Source of the DNA: Kiritimatiellia bacterium
GTDB lineage: Bacteria > Verrucomicrobiota > Kiritimatiellia > B70-G9
Length of the DNA stretch: 7,673 nucleotides
Reading direction: 5' to 3'
Assembly (NCBI GenBank): GCA_012961745.1
Contig: DTYT01000149.1
Span: 1-7,673, forward strand
Part shown: positions 7,501-7,673 of the stretch, piece by piece
How positions within the stretch are numbered: the first letter of the stretch is position 1
How the letters are laid out: each line of letters starts with the position of its first letter
The notes under the pieces: generated by a model
What the model saw: only the letters and a program-made list of their open reading frames with translations
Databases searched by the model: none
What the model was told of the DNA's origin: nothing
Made by a program: the position numbers and the translations under genes

Positions 7501-7673
7501 GCCGGGATGGCGCACGAAGGGCGCCGGATCGGACGCGTAGTAAGGATAGTTGGCGCCCTGGAAGCGGCCGTCGTTCTCGGTAACGATATCGACCAGGCTG
7601 ACCAGCTCCTCCTGGAAGGTGCGTCCGTAGCCGTTGTCGATGTCGTCGTAGTTGGACATGCGGGGTGCGCGGC
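1579..7673 (-). CDS. Giant extracellular dual-GH13 alpha-amylase-family protein (5' end outside window)
   Basis: Multidomain glycoside hydrolase predicted to cleave alpha-1,4 (perhaps alpha-1,6) glucosidic bonds in starch or glycogen outside the cell or at its surface. Residues below are numbered from the first Met in the window (base 7659). Order: GH13 domain 1 with domain C (1-378); beta-sandwich modules (about 380-722); Asp-rich calcium-binding segment (731-805); CBM25/26-like module (about 850-935); unassigned beta-rich module (about 945-1115); beta-rich module before the second catalytic domain (about 1125-1260); GH13 domain 2 (about 1264-1878); second Asp-rich segment (1885-1947); C-terminal beta-domain (1953-2026); stop TGA at 1581-1579. 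The frame stays open through the right edge, and domain 1 lacks its N-terminal barrel half and conserved region I, so Met1 is almost certainly internal and the signal peptide lies outside. No transmembrane segment or sortase motif is visible at the C-terminus. GH13 membership is very secure; exact specificity is not determinable here. Confidence 0.95.
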   Translation of the reverse strand, partial: RAPRMSNYDDIDNGYGRTFQEELVSLVDIVTENDGRFQGANYPYYASDPAPFVRHPGDYQKYPFHHPPTNLPAENVRQMLVRWINWLGYAMDYDGLRLDAAKHVVHEFFGTAGQFDGFNHNAQWNFDQRRGYSDANEYDQMYQNYILRDDALLFAEIFSGSSATFDYWRDGGVKMRFLDFPFKINIIGEAFNNGNLSALGWLGVALDPTEAVTFVQSHDQSGPSKLDLAYAYLLTHVGLPVVYFSGNNISWDDYNTRTWVLPGHGGALGDYDNDRIPNLVYIHNHFARGKEYTRWSDGAFFCYERYQDDGDETPEAGEGLLLVALNDSGYDISHEVQTAFEDGTWLHDYTGNNPNDIQVYGGGKAYVTVPGMGGQGYVCYAPHNATADGDPLRFNRDAAGTPYGTMDWVVPGGVHATNKPRQVVRITGDTVYIDVHFNEPSYGSVDNVMIKWGRGADLNPSATNYGGNDIVSSGFEQATEIVTGHWRLQATLTNLSDGLYLVRARCFNQRPAGYPAVFQTFSEAVYLDRHGPGLEVVHPAEGETIQGDAVAVISNADFTAWHVEVQLDGGSWEAADEIMRGSWRYPLRELAAGSHTMVVRALERDLGDGTNVINTGIWTRVFNVDTNGPAVSISHTNGTVITMPFFSTTVGVPSGLDQSSVKLYWDGYQMAGLSGTGTLTHVFDGRYVSGGVEDRLWGAFCNGPHYFRAVAVQGGETNTAVVRVYFNLYGQNEVDSDGDGLPDDVGMPGFSNGAPGPNVPWPGDDNQDMIPNDGETWTRLNPMNADTTYDGVWDGDEDWDGDGYPNLCEVRQGYLLHGDPYYFDIYDASRHPEDCGSTYLPAQVSWEPEDPNRCPGSTLTITYAPNQGPLSNSSPVYIHIGYNNWTEVGDPVMTDIGNGRWQYVYEIPTNASDVEFVFHDASSNLWDNNSGNNWTAAVSACVVITNYFGMDGEFDSSNYVVYASNMYIYAAVKGQHLYVATWSANGGANDHFLYVTDRFDEQHPTPWAKAGYVWFDTDTKPHLVAESQPADGYHAFYNSGSNGRSAMGPGGAALEGELDLVEVFGYMPEVVYLAAVAYGVNDGDPIASQGPPAWNADNDIQIMEFLPVPLESIRDEDLDGNFDHGRPRMWTVVDGHTNDANYGLRRIILDEALGESVDLTVIFEPGVSGTNVASDVELFSNLNRRDFAALDEDPDTVTTDSRTTYYRAYSMTNVAPGRYAYTIRVRKCGAYRINARYKVNTGPYIYYADAGLRRACAVVVSPRKVLDLVMYEVNVLNVEATNDTFYGRSTFEDLYLANTDRPDYLNTNHYPAIGVNTIWLQPIHPIGYQGRETDPDTGQPYDPGSPYAVRDYWKVNPILGDPSSEQRAMEEFTNFVARMDDIQVNVILDATFNHSAWDCVIGEVGVELFPWATNADDLIRDVRPQWYSRKGDYGQHASYYHSSADNDVAVAPDRYDFGKWNDVADFFFGRYDALVQGQSGGWRDCYLMERDHFEGHDTYTREIWEYFARYPLYWLEKTGHPAGTPKGESSRGIDGLRCDFAQGLPSEFWEYVINRTRTVKWDFIFMAESLDGYREVAGSKRHGIGYRSARQFDILNENMIFYWRDSFFSYPYQGPGGANDPPNPQPYTYPTWQAFDHRRNAYDVVPLLLDLSCHDEVYPSDDPYRTLYAYAELAAMDGVPMIFYGQEAGALNNSDVYTNVPNHDHNFDHYELNFGKSIPHFKRYNCMSNVWAHRDWNLQQIYGRINNARLDSRALPSRENYFLCRTDTAAYDPDIFAVAKYEAPGVSAASQEVVFVFVNNDFSASTNRWATFNLDVDYKGQNWFGIIATHQYNLVDLISTNPSAWIWQTNKTGSELLNNGITVGLTGNPYDGAQAQYLKLVDRTESAADNDSDGITDFSDPDDDNDGLPDSWEMQHGLDPFSGAGDNGPGGDPDHDGMDNLAEFTAWTDPTNAASCLWLSIEMLSPDRMQVGWSAVADQNYHLEAADHSLSNGTVWSPLYFGTALSNRESVVDYIPTGVVSRCYRVRISP
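1582..1803 (-). other. C-terminal beta-domain, possible surface or secretion domain
   Basis: Residues 1953-2026 form about 75 residues of predicted beta-strands (LWLSIEML, RMQVGWS, NYHLEAADH, VVSRCYRVRISP) directly following TDPTNAAS. Small beta-sandwiches of this kind end many large exported proteins in these phyla, with the pattern 'W.....nY.leaa..L....W'. A role in export or surface attachment is an inference from position, since no hydrophobic tail, LPXTG or PEP-CTERM motif is present. Confidence 0.5.
1819..2007 (-). other. Asp-rich calcium-binding segment 2 (thrombospondin type 3-like)
   Basis: Residues 1885-1947: DNDSDGITDFSDPDDDNDG, then LPDSWEMQHGLDP, then GDPDHDGMDNLAEFTAWTDP. This arrangement (a calcium loop, 'LPDxWE', 'GLDP', a second loop and 'NLxEFxAxTDPxN') is a recurrent pre-C-terminal element of secreted proteins in Kiritimatiellota, Verrucomicrobia and Planctomycetes. 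It is the main taxonomic clue in the window. Confidence 0.85.
2026..3870 (-). other. GH13 catalytic domain 2, complete
   Basis: Residues about 1264-1878. Strand 2 reads VNTIWLQPIHPIG (1311-1323). Region I is DATFNH with Asp1385 and His1390 (3507-3490). Region II is GIDGLRCDFAQGLP with Arg1533 and nucleophile Asp1535 (3057-3055). Region III is FIFMAESLDG with acid/base Glu1564 (2970-2968). Region IV is DLSCHDEV with His1650-Asp1651 (2712-2707). The barrel closes with GVPMIFYGQEAG (1674-1685), and a beta-sheet domain C follows to about 1878. The 29-residue nucleophile to acid/base spacing is normal for GH13. Region IV 'SCHDEV' resembles glycogen-branching enzymes (SHDEV) more than classical alpha-amylases (NHD), so hydrolase versus transferase activity is open. 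Confidence 0.93.
3880..4287 (-). other. Beta-rich module immediately before GH13 domain 2
   Basis: Residues about 1125-1260. It contains DLTVIFEPGVSGTNVASDVE, a FSNLNRRDFAALDED segment (1175-1189), then YAYTIRVRKCGAYRINARYK (1216-1233) and VVVSPRKVLDLVMYEVNV leading straight into the barrel. Many GH13 enzymes carry an N-terminal beta-sandwich (CBM48, CBM34 or CBM20-like) in this position. The asymmetric position and 'SNLNRR' wording suggest such a domain N, although no specific family signature is visible. Confidence 0.55.
4315..4827 (-). other. Unassigned beta-rich module between the starch-binding module and GH13 domain 2
   Basis: Residues about 945-1115. The module starts FGMDGEFDSSNYVVYAS and continues with short hydrophobic strands (MYIYAAVKGQHLYVATW), a DHFLYVTD strand and a WAKAGYVWFDTDTKPHL segment, then ends IQIMEFLPVPLESI. 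The opening phrase and strand pattern resemble DOMON-like or CBM9-like carbohydrate- or haem-binding sandwiches, where an 'fdG..d..dW' opening precedes 'lYvav'. I cannot assign a family. Just after it, EDLDGNFDHG (1112-1121) looks like one calcium loop. Confidence 0.5.
4855..5112 (-). other. CBM25/26-like starch-binding module
   Basis: Residues about 850-935. Visible hallmarks are a strand TLTITYAP, the aromatic motif YIHIGYNNW at 873-881, a strand GRWQYVYEIP at 895-904, and the signature VFHDASSNLWDNNSGNNW at 913-930. In CBM25 and CBM26 starch-binding modules an equivalent 'vFndG...WDNNxGxNW/Y' segment closes the domain, and the Trp/Tyr residues stack on maltooligosaccharide. Placement between the two catalytic domains suggests it serves both. 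The family assignment is from motif recognition only. Confidence 0.75.
5245..5469 (-). other. Asp-rich calcium-binding segment 1 (thrombospondin type 3-like)
   Basis: Residues 731-805 hold several DxDxDG-type loops: DSDGDGLPDD at 731-740, DDNQDMIPNDGE at 760-771 and DGDEDWDGDGYPNL at 790-803. This spacing of Asp with Gly, and Pro after the loop, matches thrombospondin type 3 and EF-like calcium loops common between domains of secreted bacterial enzymes. It separates the N-terminal hydrolase block from the starch-binding region, probably as a calcium-rigidified linker. Confidence 0.75.
5494..6522 (-). other. Array of beta-sandwich (Ig-like) modules after GH13 domain 1
   Basis: Residues about 380-722 contain no catalytic motif and read as alternating beta-strands. 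I see roughly three units: about 380-525 (ending SEAVYLDRHGP), about 528-622 (starting LEVVHPAEGETI, ending FNVDTNGP) and about 625-722 (starting AVSISHTNGTVI). Junctions with an Asp/Gly-Pro turn followed by a hydrophobic strand and a 'hPxxGxxI' strand are typical of bacterial Ig-like or fibronectin-like linkers in secreted polysaccharidases. The middle unit has a strand pair resembling VEVQLDGGSW, as seen in Ig-like modules. Their probable role is spacing or weak glycan or surface contact. Boundaries are approximate and no Pfam family is claimed. Confidence 0.6.
6526..7673 (-). other. GH13 catalytic domain 1 with domain C (N-terminally incomplete)
   Basis: Protein domain within the giant gene, residues 1-378. 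Region II reads DGLRLDAAKHV with nucleophile Asp95 (bases 7377-7375) and the conserved Arg93. Region III reads LLFAEIF with acid/base Glu152 (7206-7204). Region IV reads FVQSHD with His214-Asp215 (7017-7015). GLPVVYFSGNN at 234-244 matches the usual end of the barrel, where most members have YYG. Residues about 275-378 form the beta-sheet domain C, ending in a GYVCYAP strand. Region I (DxxxNH) and the first barrel strands must lie beyond the window edge. The nucleophile to acid/base distance of 57 residues is longer than the roughly 30 of many family members, so there is an insertion between strands 4 and 5 (the stretch about 108-145, rich in Asn, Gln and Tyr). Confidence 0.9.

Overview
This GC-rich window (about 60% by eye) looks like chromosomal DNA from a PVC-group bacterium, most likely Kiritimatiellota or a close Verrucomicrobiota/Lentisphaerota relative. 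This is inferred from protein style: a very long multidomain secreted polysaccharidase rich in Asn, Asp, Trp and Tyr, calcium-binding Asp-rich repeats of the form 'DNDGLPDSWEMQHGLDP', and a C-terminal beta-domain following 'TDPTNAAS'. No rRNA, tRNA, CRISPR array, transposase or phage gene was seen. Every gene I support lies on the minus strand, so transcription runs from right to left.

Right to left: (1) 7673-1579 is one enormous gene, at least 2,030 codons and open at the right edge. It encodes an extracellular starch/alpha-glucan-active protein with two separate GH13 (alpha-amylase family) catalytic domains, each keeping its Asp/Glu/Asp triad. Between them lie beta-sandwich modules, an Asp-rich calcium-binding segment, a CBM25/26-like starch-binding module and a module of about 170 residues that I cannot assign. 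A second Asp-rich segment and a C-terminal beta-domain end the protein. (2) 1578-1383 is a 196-base spacer with GC-rich inverted repeats, a strong sigma70-like promoter (perfect TTGACA, 17-base spacer, extended -10) and a perfect hairpin at the predicted transcript 5' end. (3) 1382-1095 encodes a 95-residue exported protein with an LPGVGEWYN motif. (4) 979-644 and 631-227 encode two tandem paralogous TRL-like lipoproteins, 12 bases apart. (5) 226-1 contains a possible start of a further exported protein running off the left edge, plus a GC-rich hairpin.

The giant amylase is probably exported and degrades starch or glycogen-like glucans: the CBM would hold the substrate and the two catalytic domains would cut it, perhaps with different specificities. 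The three small envelope proteins form a separate promoter-led unit with no evident link to starch. Their co-occurrence (LPGxGEWYN protein plus two TRL lipoproteins) is the best candidate here for an undescribed system, but the sequence does not reveal its function.
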